In this document: positions 1-5,435 of the stretch, one piece after another
Numbering within the stretch: position 1 is the first letter of the stretch
Layout: the number at the start of each line of letters is the position of its first letter
Source: DHVE2 group archaeon
GTDB taxonomy: Archaea; Thermoplasmatota; Thermoplasmata; Thermoplasmatales; Aciduliprofundaceae
DNA: 6,216 nt
Direction of reading: 5' to 3'
Assembly: GCA_015522955.1 (NCBI GenBank)
Contig: WALG01000104.1
Span: 1-6,216 of the forward strand
The notes under the pieces: model-generated
Told to the model about the DNA's origin: nothing
Databases searched by the model: none
The model's input: only the letters and a program-made list of their open reading frames with translations
Position numbers and translations under genes: made by a program

Positions 1-75
1 CTGTGCCTTTCTTGCCCAACTATCTTCACCAGAATTTCTATAACGTTCCATTAGAAATAGTTTTCCTTTTATCAT
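1..75 (-). CDS. N-terminal fragment of a gene leaving the left edge; possibly RlmE/FtsJ-type rRNA methyltransferase
   Basis: An open frame begins with ATG at 75-73 and runs without a stop for 25 codons off the window. The fragment starts MIKGKLFLMERYRNSGEDSW and ends ARKAQ. Its end resembles the stretch just before the conserved GYRSRAAYKL motif of RlmE/RrmJ (FtsJ) 2'-O-ribose methyltransferases, where a D-x-(Y/W)-x-x-KAQ/KAK pattern is common. That motif itself lies outside the window, so the identification is tentative. Two starts are possible: ATG 75, preceded by a purine-rich GGAAGAGGA that abuts the codon and is too close to act as a normal ribosome site, or the in-frame ATG at 51-49 (Met9), which would fit the short N-termini of archaeal RlmE. 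The gene is divergent from the flavoprotein at 160. A gene is likely here; the product is a guess. Confidence 0.5.
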   Translation of the reverse strand, partial: MIKGKLFLMERYRNSGEDSWARKAQ

Positions 76-100
76 TCCTCTTCCTTAATTATAATTTTCG

Positions 101-109
101 ATATTTATC
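101..109 (-). promoter_or_regulatory. Putative TATA box for the leftward gene
   Basis: On the minus strand this reads GATAAATAT, an acceptable archaeal TATA element. Its centre (about 105) predicts transcription from about 79, which would give an almost leaderless mRNA for ATG 75. A second AT-rich element, the perfect palindrome AATTATAATT at 87-96, would predict a start near 64-66 and would favour the internal ATG at 51. I cannot decide between them by eye. The GATAAATAT box lies in the spacer of a TTTTCG(95-100)/CGAAAA(113-118) inverted repeat. Confidence 0.35.
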
Positions 110-130
110 TCACGAAAAATGGCAGCAAAA

Positions 131-140
131 TTAATTAATT
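131..140 (+). promoter_or_regulatory. TATA box of the flavoprotein gene (leaderless promoter)
   Basis: TTAATTAATT, preceded by the purine-rich GCAAAA (126-130 region) in the position of a BRE. The box is centred at about 135, so transcription should begin 24-26 nt downstream, at or within a couple of bases of the ATG at 160. No Shine-Dalgarno sequence precedes that ATG, which agrees with a leaderless transcript of the kind common in Thermoplasmatota. Confidence 0.55.
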
Positions 141-159
141 CGAAATACATTACCCAACT

Positions 160-1440
160 ATGATTGTCATTATAGGGCTCGGAACAGGCGGGATATATGC
201 AGCCCGCTGGGCAAGCAAAATGAACAGAAAAGAGAAAATAATGATCATCGAGAAGAGAAGTTACGAGACTTATTCTCCCTGCTCCATTCCCCTAGTGGTG
301 GAGGGGGCCATTGATATAAATGAAATTATTCACCCATTTCCCAAAACCCCGAAGATAGAGGTACTTCTAGAACATGAGGCTGTGGATATAATACCTGATG
401 AGAAAATTGTCCTGTATCGCAAACTGGGAAGCAAAGAGATAAAGGAGGTAAAATATGATAAACTGATTTACGGCGGGGGAGCATCTCCTATTGTACCACC
501 GATTCCAGGTGTGGATAAAAAAGGTGTTTTCACAGTGAGATATGTGGAGGATGCTCGGAATATTCTGGCATGGATGAAGCATGCGAAGAGGGCTGTAGTC
601 ATAGGGGCAGGTGCCATAGGTATGGAGATGGCCTATGCACTTCGCAAAAGAGGACTTGAAGTATCCATTGTAGAGATGCTCTCACATCCCTTCCCGAAAA
701 ATCTTGATGAGGATATGGCAACTCTGGTAACGGAATATATGCGAGATCTCAATATAAAGTGCAGATACAACTCCAGAGTTGAGGAAATTATAGGCAACGA
801 TAAAGTCGAAGGTGTGCGAGTTGGAGAGGATTTGATACCGGCAGACATTGTAATCCTCAGCGCCGGGGTCAGACCCAACACAAAAATACTCCAGGGGAAA
901 GTGGAACTGGATGAGCGGGGTTTTGTGAGGGTAAACGACAGAATGGAAACTTCGCAACCCGACATCTATGCTGTGGGCGACTGTGCCAGGACTCCATATG
1001 GCGTGATTCAACTTGCAACCGTAGCCGCTCGTCACGGTATCGTTGCTGGAATCAATGCCTCCAGAGGAAATGCAATATATACACCGCACACAGGGGCATT
1101 TGTCTCCGCCATGGGTAATTTTGAAGTTGCATGTGTTGGTACTCGTGCAAAAATCAGTGGCAGAGGACATTCCACAATAACTCCCTATTCAAAGAGAGAT
1201 ATATCTGTAAAAATTTTTGTAGAAGAAGATGGAACCATTGCAGGCGCTCAGGCTGTGGGTTTCTGGGCATCTAAGAAGATAGATATTATCTCAGCCCTGA
1301 TGAGGAGGAGAGGTGAGATATGGGATGTGGCATTTATGGAACATGCCTATTGCCCAGCGGTAGCTCACTTATACGATGTAATAAACATTGCTGCCAACAA
1401 TGCAATGAGGAAACTGAAGATGGAGAGGTATTCCGTCTAA
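160..1440 (+). CDS. FAD-dependent pyridine nucleotide-disulfide oxidoreductase, CoA-disulfide reductase / NAD(P)H oxidase / polysulfide reductase group
   Basis: A 426-residue two-dinucleotide-binding flavoprotein, predicted cytosolic. Seen: FAD-binding GLGTGG at residues 6-11; a redox cysteine C41 in YSPCSIPLVVEG, closely matching the APCGIPYVVEG motif of Pyrococcus CoA-disulfide reductase; an NAD(P)-binding GAGAIG at 149-154 followed by an acidic strand end (VEM); the second FAD motif YAVGDCA at 270-276; and a C-terminal dimerisation domain from about 315. Family members use one active-site cysteine with CoA to reduce CoA disulfide, polysulfide/S0 or O2 with NAD(P)H. Which substrate applies here cannot be read from sequence. 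Departures from the usual motif are Ser42 and Leu45 after the cysteine (Gly and Tyr in Pyrococcus). An extra cysteine, C398, sits in AYCPAV, where relatives have AYAPP. The length is slightly below the roughly 440 residues of related CoA-disulfide reductases. The start is ATG 160 because the TATA box at 131-140 places the mRNA 5' end there. The gene ends tail-to-tail with the small acidic gene. Family confidence is high; exact reaction confidence is low. Confidence 0.93.
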   Translation: MIVIIGLGTGGIYAARWASKMNRKEKIMIIEKRSYETYSPCSIPLVVEGAIDINEIIHPFPKTPKIEVLLEHEAVDIIPDEKIVLYRKLGSKEIKEVKYDKLIYGGGASPIVPPIPGVDKKGVFTVRYVEDARNILAWMKHAKRAVVIGAGAIGMEMAYALRKRGLEVSIVEMLSHPFPKNLDEDMATLVTEYMRDLNIKCRYNSRVEEIIGNDKVEGVRVGEDLIPADIVILSAGVRPNTKILQGKVELDERGFVRVNDRMETSQPDIYAVGDCARTPYGVIQLATVAARHGIVAGINASRGNAIYTPHTGAFVSAMGNFEVACVGTRAKISGRGHSTITPYSKRDISVKIFVEEDGTIAGAQAVGFWASKKIDIISALMRRRGEIWDVAFMEHAYCPAVAHLYDVINIAANNAMRKLKMERYSV

Positions 1441-1682
1441 CCGACAACTTTCACTATTTCCATCAAGAATTGGTTGAACTTTTTATCTAATTCCTCAAAC
1501 TTTTTCTTTATACTTTCCATAGTCTCATCATCATCAAGAACCCCCAGCATATCAGCAAGGTCCTCCACATACCTTTTAAATTTTTTAAGTTCTTCCAGAG
1601 CATCTTCATCACCATCATCTATTCGTGCCAGCAAATCCATAAGAGTCTCTTCACAAGTATCAAATAAATCTCTCAGGTTCAT
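1437..1682 (-). CDS. Small acidic helical protein of unknown function (81 aa)
   Basis: I do not recognise a family. The protein is strongly charged, about 24 Asp/Glu against about 12 Lys/Arg, with no membrane segment or signal peptide. It can be read as three helices: about 3-22, 26-47 and 53-78, the first two separated by an acidic DDGDED turn and the last two by LDDDET. The third helix has a regular a/d pattern (I58, F62, L65, F69, F72, I76) and the second has L32, F35, V39, L42, L46. A small helical bundle or coiled-coil partner protein is therefore plausible. There is one cysteine (C10). The start ATG 1682 sits about 25 nt after a good TATA box, so the mRNA is probably leaderless. The stop TAG (1439-1437) overlaps the flavoprotein's TAA by design of the sequence CTAA. 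The opposite plus frame (1474-1767) is rich in Ser/Phe and looks like a mirror artefact. That the gene is real is likely; its function is unknown. Confidence 0.75.
   Translation of the reverse strand: MNLRDLFDTCEETLMDLLARIDDGDEDALEELKKFKRYVEDLADMLGVLDDDETMESIKKKFEELDKKFNQFLMEIVKVVG
1480..1514 (+). terminator. Possible T-rich terminator for the flavoprotein transcript
   Basis: Two T5 tracts (1480-1484 and 1501-1505) plus further T-rich sequence lie 40-75 nt past the flavoprotein stop, inside the convergent acidic gene. Archaeal RNA polymerase terminates on such U-tracts without a hairpin. This is based on base composition and position only. Confidence 0.3.
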
Positions 1683-1698
1683 ATTTTCGAGAATTTCA

Positions 1699-1748
1699 TG
1701 GAATTATTTAACATTATCGCAATTAAGGTTCATAAAACTGGAATTATT
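1699..1748. repeat. Pair of 10-bp direct repeats, TGGAATTATT, 40 bp apart
   Basis: Identical copies at 1699-1708 and 1739-1748 in the divergent region between the acidic gene and the pyrophosphatase gene. The first copy overlaps the TATA box of the acidic gene. The spacing is close to four helical turns, so both copies would lie on a similar DNA face. This could be an operator, but chance in AT-rich DNA is not excluded. Confidence 0.3.
1702..1711 (-). promoter_or_regulatory. TATA box of the small acidic gene (leaderless promoter)
   Basis: Minus-strand TTAAATAATT, centred about 25 nt upstream of ATG 1682. The predicted RNA start therefore coincides with the start codon. No ribosome-binding site is visible before the ATG (CTCGAAAAT precedes it). 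Confidence 0.5.
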
Positions 1749-1814
1749 GCCTCAAAGTATGGCCTGAAAAGATGAAAATTCAGTATTCATTTTTCTCTCA
1801 TATGTCAGACAAGA

Positions 1815-1824
1815 TTTATATATT
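1815..1824 (+). promoter_or_regulatory. TATA box of the pyrophosphatase gene
   Basis: TTTATATATT preceded by purine-rich AGACAAGA. Its centre at about 1819 predicts RNA starting near 1843-1846 at the AGA of TTAGACAC. That leaves a leader of about 25 nt, enough to include the Shine-Dalgarno at 1857-1863. This is the strongest promoter match in the window and the only one paired with a clear ribosome-binding site. Confidence 0.6.
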
Positions 1825-1856
1825 TCAACAATATGCTCTCTTAGACACGAAAATTA

Positions 1857-1863
1857 GAGGTGA
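1857..1863 (+). promoter_or_regulatory. Shine-Dalgarno site that sets the pyrophosphatase start
   Basis: GAGGTGA is a perfect seven-base complement to the archaeal 16S rRNA 3' end (core CACCUCC). It leaves 5 nt before ATG 1869 and 8 nt before ATG 1872. The GTG at 1860, which gives the longest open frame, lies inside this site and so is very unlikely to be the start. Confidence 0.7.
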
Positions 1864-1868
1864 ATGAA

Positions 1869-3923
1869 ATGATGGAGTACATTGGTATCCTCGTGGGCTT
1901 CATAAGTCTGCTTGTTGCACTAATTTTCGCCGTGTATGTGAAAAAGAGCGATGAGGGCAGTGGAGAAATGGTGAAAATCTCCAAATATATACGACGTGGA
2001 GCAATGACATTCCTTAACAGAGAGTACCGAGCCTTAGTAATTTACATTATAGTTGTTGCAGTTCTCCTTTATCTTTTAAGTTTCGTGAGCAAAAATGGGG
2101 TTAGTTCCTACACTCCAGTAGCCTTCGTAACAGGCGCAATTTTATCCGCACTCTCAGGAAACATAGGGATGCGCATAGCAACTCTCGCCAACGTTAGGAC
2201 TGCAAAAGCAGTGGAGAAGGACATGCATTCGGGGCTTAAAGTTGCATTCTCCTCCGGCGCTGTTATGGGTCTCACTGTTGTGGGACTGGGATTGCTAGGC
2301 GTGAGTACATTCTACGTAATATTCAAAAATATCGATCCTCAAGGGCTATCCAACATACTTTTCGGTTTTGGATTTGGTGCAAGCAGCATAGCACTATTCG
2401 CAAGAGTTGGAGGTGGCATATACACCAAGGCCGCAGACGTCGGCGCTGACCTAGTAGGAAAAGTAGAGGCCGGAATACCTGAGGATGACCCCAGAAATCC
2501 CGCGGTCATCGCCGACAATGTGGGCGATAATGTGGGCGATGTTGCAGGTATGGGCGCAGATCTCTTTGAGAGTTACGTAGATTCTATAATCGCAACCATT
2601 GCTATAGGAATTATGTTTTCTTCTCTGAGCACAAGCATTGTTTTGCTACCCATGCTCATAGCAGCCATTGGTATAATATCCTCAATTGTAGGTGTAGGCA
2701 TTGTAATGCTCATGCGAAATCGAGACCCTTCAAATGCCATGAACAGCGGTGTAATTGCTGCCTCTATTGTGATGATTGTTCTCTCAGCACTCTTTCTTTA
2801 CTATTACGGGTCATTCAATTTCCCGACACTTCATAAAAGTATGCCATGGTACAATATTTTCGCTGCACTTCTTGCAGGTTTAATTGCAGGGATTATCATA
2901 GGATTCTCCACAGAATATTATACGTCAGATAAATACAATCCTACAAAAGAAATTGCAAAGGCATGTACCACAGGAGCGGCCACCAACCTAATTACAGGCA
3001 TGTCCGTGGGCATGCTTAGCACTGTTATTCCTATACTTGCGGTATCCGTAGCCATGATTGTGGCCTATTTCCTCTCTGACCTCTACGGTATAGCCATCGC
3101 CGCTGTAGGTATGCTCAGTACACTAGGAATGACTCTGAGCATGGATACCTATGGTCCTGTGGCCGATAATGCAGCAGGTATAGCCGAGATGGCACATCTT
3201 GGAAAGAAAGTGAGAGAGAGAGCAGAAGAACTGGATGCTGTGGGTAACACCACCGCAGCCATAGGAAAAGGCTTTGCTATAGGCTCTGCGGCACTTACCG
3301 CCCTAGCACTCTTTGCAACATTCAATCAGACCATAGTAAACCTAGGTAAGAGCATTGTAATGAACTTGAGCAATCCATCTGTGGTAGCCGGGATATTTAT
3401 AGGCGCACTTATGCCATTCCTGTTTAGCGCTTTGGCCCTTATGGCTGTAGGTAAGGCCGCGGAAAATATGGTGAACGAAGTACGGCGTCAGTTCAGAGAA
3501 ATAAAGGGTCTTCTGGAAGGAAAGGCTACCCCTGATTATGAGAGATGCGTGGATATTTCTACAAGAGCCGCAATTAAAAAGATGATACTACCTACGCTTC
3601 TGGCCATAATAGTACCGATAATAATAGGCGTGACCCCAGGACTAGGACCTCGGGCCGTAGGTGGACTACTTGCAGGCTCCATAGCATCAGGATTTCTCCT
3701 TGCAATCTACATGGCAAATGCCGGAGGAGCCTGGGATAATGCTAAGAAATACATAGAGAAGGGAAATTACGGCGGAAAGGGAAGCGATGCGCATAAAGCC
3801 TCTGTAGTGGGAGATACCGTAGGTGATCCTCTCAAAGATACTGCGGGGCCCTCGCTGAATATCCTAATAAAGTTGATGAGTATTGTATCTCTTCTTCTTG
3901 CTCCACTCTTTGTCCTTCTATGA
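1869..3923 (+). CDS. hppA: K+-dependent ion-translocating membrane pyrophosphatase (likely Na+- or Na+/H+-pumping)
   Basis: An integral membrane pump of 684 residues, about the usual family length, with many hydrophobic segments (about 16 expected). It couples cytosolic PPi hydrolysis to ion export. Seen, numbered from ATG 1869: GGGIYTKAADVGADLVGK (181-198), the PPi/Mg2+-binding DNVGDNVGD (216-224), GMGADLFES (227-235), MDTYGPVADNAAG (425-437), and the C-terminal GDTVGDPLKDTAGP (648-661). The NTTAAIGKG segment (460-468) has Ala463 and Gly466. Known K+-dependent enzymes have Ala at this position, whereas K+-independent ones have Lys, so K+ dependence is a firm prediction. Glu234 in DLFES occupies the position of TmPPase Glu246, as in Na+ pumps. 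Unusually, Asp238 lies four residues later, where K+-dependent H+ pumps carry Glu. Ion choice is therefore uncertain. The start was chosen from the Shine-Dalgarno at 1857-1863; ATG 1872 is nearly as good. It is followed 34 nt later by the mechanosensitive channel gene on the same strand. Confidence 0.97.
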   Translation: MMEYIGILVGFISLLVALIFAVYVKKSDEGSGEMVKISKYIRRGAMTFLNREYRALVIYIIVVAVLLYLLSFVSKNGVSSYTPVAFVTGAILSALSGNIGMRIATLANVRTAKAVEKDMHSGLKVAFSSGAVMGLTVVGLGLLGVSTFYVIFKNIDPQGLSNILFGFGFGASSIALFARVGGGIYTKAADVGADLVGKVEAGIPEDDPRNPAVIADNVGDNVGDVAGMGADLFESYVDSIIATIAIGIMFSSLSTSIVLLPMLIAAIGIISSIVGVGIVMLMRNRDPSNAMNSGVIAASIVMIVLSALFLYYYGSFNFPTLHKSMPWYNIFAALLAGLIAGIIIGFSTEYYTSDKYNPTKEIAKACTTGAATNLITGMSVGMLSTVIPILAVSVAMIVAYFLSDLYGIAIAAVGMLSTLGMTLSMDTYGPVADNAAGIAEMAHLGKKVRERAEELDAVGNTTAAIGKGFAIGSAALTALALFATFNQTIVNLGKSIVMNLSNPSVVAGIFIGALMPFLFSALALMAVGKAAENMVNEVRRQFREIKGLLEGKATPDYERCVDISTRAAIKKMILPTLLAIIVPIIIGVTPGLGPRAVGGLLAGSIASGFLLAIYMANAGGAWDNAKKYIEKGNYGGKGSDAHKASVVGDTVGDPLKDTAGPSLNILIKLMSIVSLLLAPLFVLL

Positions 3924-3925
3924 TA

Positions 3926-3946
3926 CTTTTTTATACCCCTTTTTCA
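3926..3946 (+). terminator. T-rich 3' end of the pyrophosphatase transcript
   Basis: Immediately after the TGA stop (3921-3923) come a T6 run and a T5 run separated by ATACCCC. This is a plausible hairpin-free archaeal terminator. The same bases hold the TATA box of the next gene, so termination and initiation signals overlap. Read-through into the channel gene is also possible. Confidence 0.35.
3927..3936 (+). promoter_or_regulatory. TATA box of the mechanosensitive channel gene (leaderless, decides GTG start)
   Basis: TTTTTTATAC is centred at about 3932, exactly 26 nt before the GTG at 3958. There is no Shine-Dalgarno before that GTG. Together these support a leaderless mRNA that begins at the GTG. 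Confidence 0.45.
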
Positions 3947-3957
3947 TTTATGGCATT

Positions 3958-5433
3958 GTGAAACCTTTGCATCTAAATCTCATTGCATTCATCACACTTT
4001 TCGCATTAATGGTGATTATTATTTCACCACAGGCAAGTGCCGTTGTTACTCCCTCCGAGAAAAATATAACTATACATCCCAATGAGTGTTTGGATGTAGA
4101 GTTTAAGATAGTAAATCAGAGAAATTCCACACTTTTCTTCGTAGTACACGGGCCCAGTAGTGAGAGAATCAAGTATAATGTAACGCCATCAAGTGGTATG
4201 GTTGCTCCTTTGGGAGAAAGAAGCATAAGAATCACTTTTAAAACTTCTGCCATTTACACCAAATCTTCAGAGAACTTGATGTTTACTGTGGAAAAGTATA
4301 ATTCTTCTGGTTTTCTGGGTAAAGAGTCCTTTGTTGTTCATATAACTCTTGTTCCTCAGGGCTCATTTTTCTTCTTTTTCACGCTTCCATTTCCGGAGAA
4401 TTGGGGACACTGGGGCTCCTTTATAAGCGTGATTCTTACCTGGATTATAATTGGAGGAATTTTATATCTCATTTTCCCGCTTCTCACAAAACTCACCAGG
4501 AAGACGAAGACAAGACTTGACGACATTCTTGTCAATATACTAAAAACCCCTGCGTTTCTCTGGGTCACTGCATATGGATTTTTAAGTGCATCTCTCTATC
4601 TTCCACTCTCCCAAGGAGCCACAGACATTATATACACACTTTACGAAATCATTGTTATCATAATCATCACATGGATCGGCTACAGAATTTTCAGAGACTT
4701 GATAATCTACTATGCATTTGATCTCTCTAAAAAGAAGGCAAGGGGTGACTTGGAGTCTGTGCTTCTACCTGTGATTGAGAAGGTTGGTGTAGTGACCATA
4801 ATTAGTATAGGATTTCTAATGATTCTTCAAACTCTGGGAGTAAATGTGGCGGTGTTACTTGCAAGCGTGGGTGTAATGGGTATAATAATAGGCCTTGCCG
4901 CTCAAGATACCTTAGGCAATTTCTTTGCGGGAATACATATCCTTCTCGATAAGGCATTCCGTATAGGGGATTTAATAATGCTTGAGGGTGACGAGGATGT
5001 GTATCGTGTGAAGGATGTGGGTATAAGAAGCACCAAACTCTATAACATATTTGCACATACCATAGTATACATACCTAACAGTATGCTTGCAAATCATAAA
5101 ATTACAAATCTCAATCGTCCAGACACATTAATCAGGATAAGAGTGGATGTAGGTGTCTCCTACGGAAGCGATATTGAGAAAGTCAATAGAATACTACAGG
5201 AGACGGCCTTAGAAATGCCAGAGGTGCTTAAAGACGAGGAGCATAAGCCTGTAGTCGTGTTCCGAGAGTTTGGAGACTCCAGTTTGAATTTCACAATGTA
5301 TGCATGGGTAGATCAGGTTAAGAACCAATGGAGTGTTGGAAGTAAAATCAGACAACGTATAATGGAGAGATTCCATGATGAGGGTGTAGAAATCCCATTC
5401 CCGCAAGTAGATGTACACCTCAAATCTTCTTAA
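3958..5433 (+). CDS. MscS-family mechanosensitive channel with signal peptide and extracytoplasmic N-terminal domain
   Basis: A membrane channel of 491 residues, expected to open under membrane tension and release solutes. Domains seen: a Sec-type signal peptide (about 1-28, ending PQASA); a beta-rich extracytoplasmic region (about 29-133) with N-x-S/T sequons at N36, N56, N74 and N115; an aromatic stretch with FFFFF (137-141); membrane helices at about 154-176, 199-217, 223-245 and 271-291; and the pore helix with GIIIGLAAQDTLGNFFAG (308-325). Aligned by eye to E. coli MscS, the gate residues L105 and L109 correspond to I309 and L313, and the kink Gly113 to D317. The FRIGD motif (335-339), the beta domain and the C-terminal alpha/beta domain ending FPQVDVHL follow, so the channel core is complete. 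The classic E. coli MscS has 286 residues and three helices; this one adds helices and a secreted domain. GTG 3958 was chosen because it starts a clean signal peptide and sits 26 nt after a TATA box. The open frame reaches back to 3883 inside the upstream gene, but that part has no start signals. Confidence 0.92.
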   Translation: MKPLHLNLIAFITLFALMVIIISPQASAVVTPSEKNITIHPNECLDVEFKIVNQRNSTLFFVVHGPSSERIKYNVTPSSGMVAPLGERSIRITFKTSAIYTKSSENLMFTVEKYNSSGFLGKESFVVHITLVPQGSFFFFFTLPFPENWGHWGSFISVILTWIIIGGILYLIFPLLTKLTRKTKTRLDDILVNILKTPAFLWVTAYGFLSASLYLPLSQGATDIIYTLYEIIVIIIITWIGYRIFRDLIIYYAFDLSKKKARGDLESVLLPVIEKVGVVTIISIGFLMILQTLGVNVAVLLASVGVMGIIIGLAAQDTLGNFFAGIHILLDKAFRIGDLIMLEGDEDVYRVKDVGIRSTKLYNIFAHTIVYIPNSMLANHKITNLNRPDTLIRIRVDVGVSYGSDIEKVNRILQETALEMPEVLKDEEHKPVVVFREFGDSSLNFTMYAWVDQVKNQWSVGSKIRQRIMERFHDEGVEIPFPQVDVHLKSS

Positions 5434-5435
5434 TA

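Noticed and set aside
682..1170. 162-codon minus-strand frame inside the flavoprotein gene
   Set aside because: The plus frame shows all expected flavoprotein motifs throughout. The minus product has a Cys/Ser-rich, non-protein-like composition.
1474..1767. 97-codon plus-strand open frame
   Set aside because: Ser/Phe-rich mirror of the acidic minus-strand gene. It lacks a promoter, and the minus frame has a well-placed TATA box, a balanced charged-helix composition and a stop fitting the neighbour.
1772..1790. ATGAA/TTCAT inverted repeat in the promoter spacer
   Set aside because: Only 5-bp AT-rich arms with a 9-bp loop. Too weak to claim as a hairpin or operator.
1860..1868. GTG 1860 as the pyrophosphatase start
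   Set aside because: The GTG is part of the Shine-Dalgarno GAGGTGA. ATG 1869 has correct spacing from it.
3883..3957. TTG start of the channel gene inside the pyrophosphatase gene
   Set aside because: The added 25 codons have no start signals and would hide a clean signal peptide starting at GTG 3958. The TATA box at 3927-3936 also lies downstream of that TTG.
4356..5056. Two minus-strand frames inside the channel gene (4356-4568 and 4802-5056)
   Set aside because: The plus frame encodes conserved MscS pore and beta-domain motifs across this stretch. The minus products have low-quality composition and no promoter.
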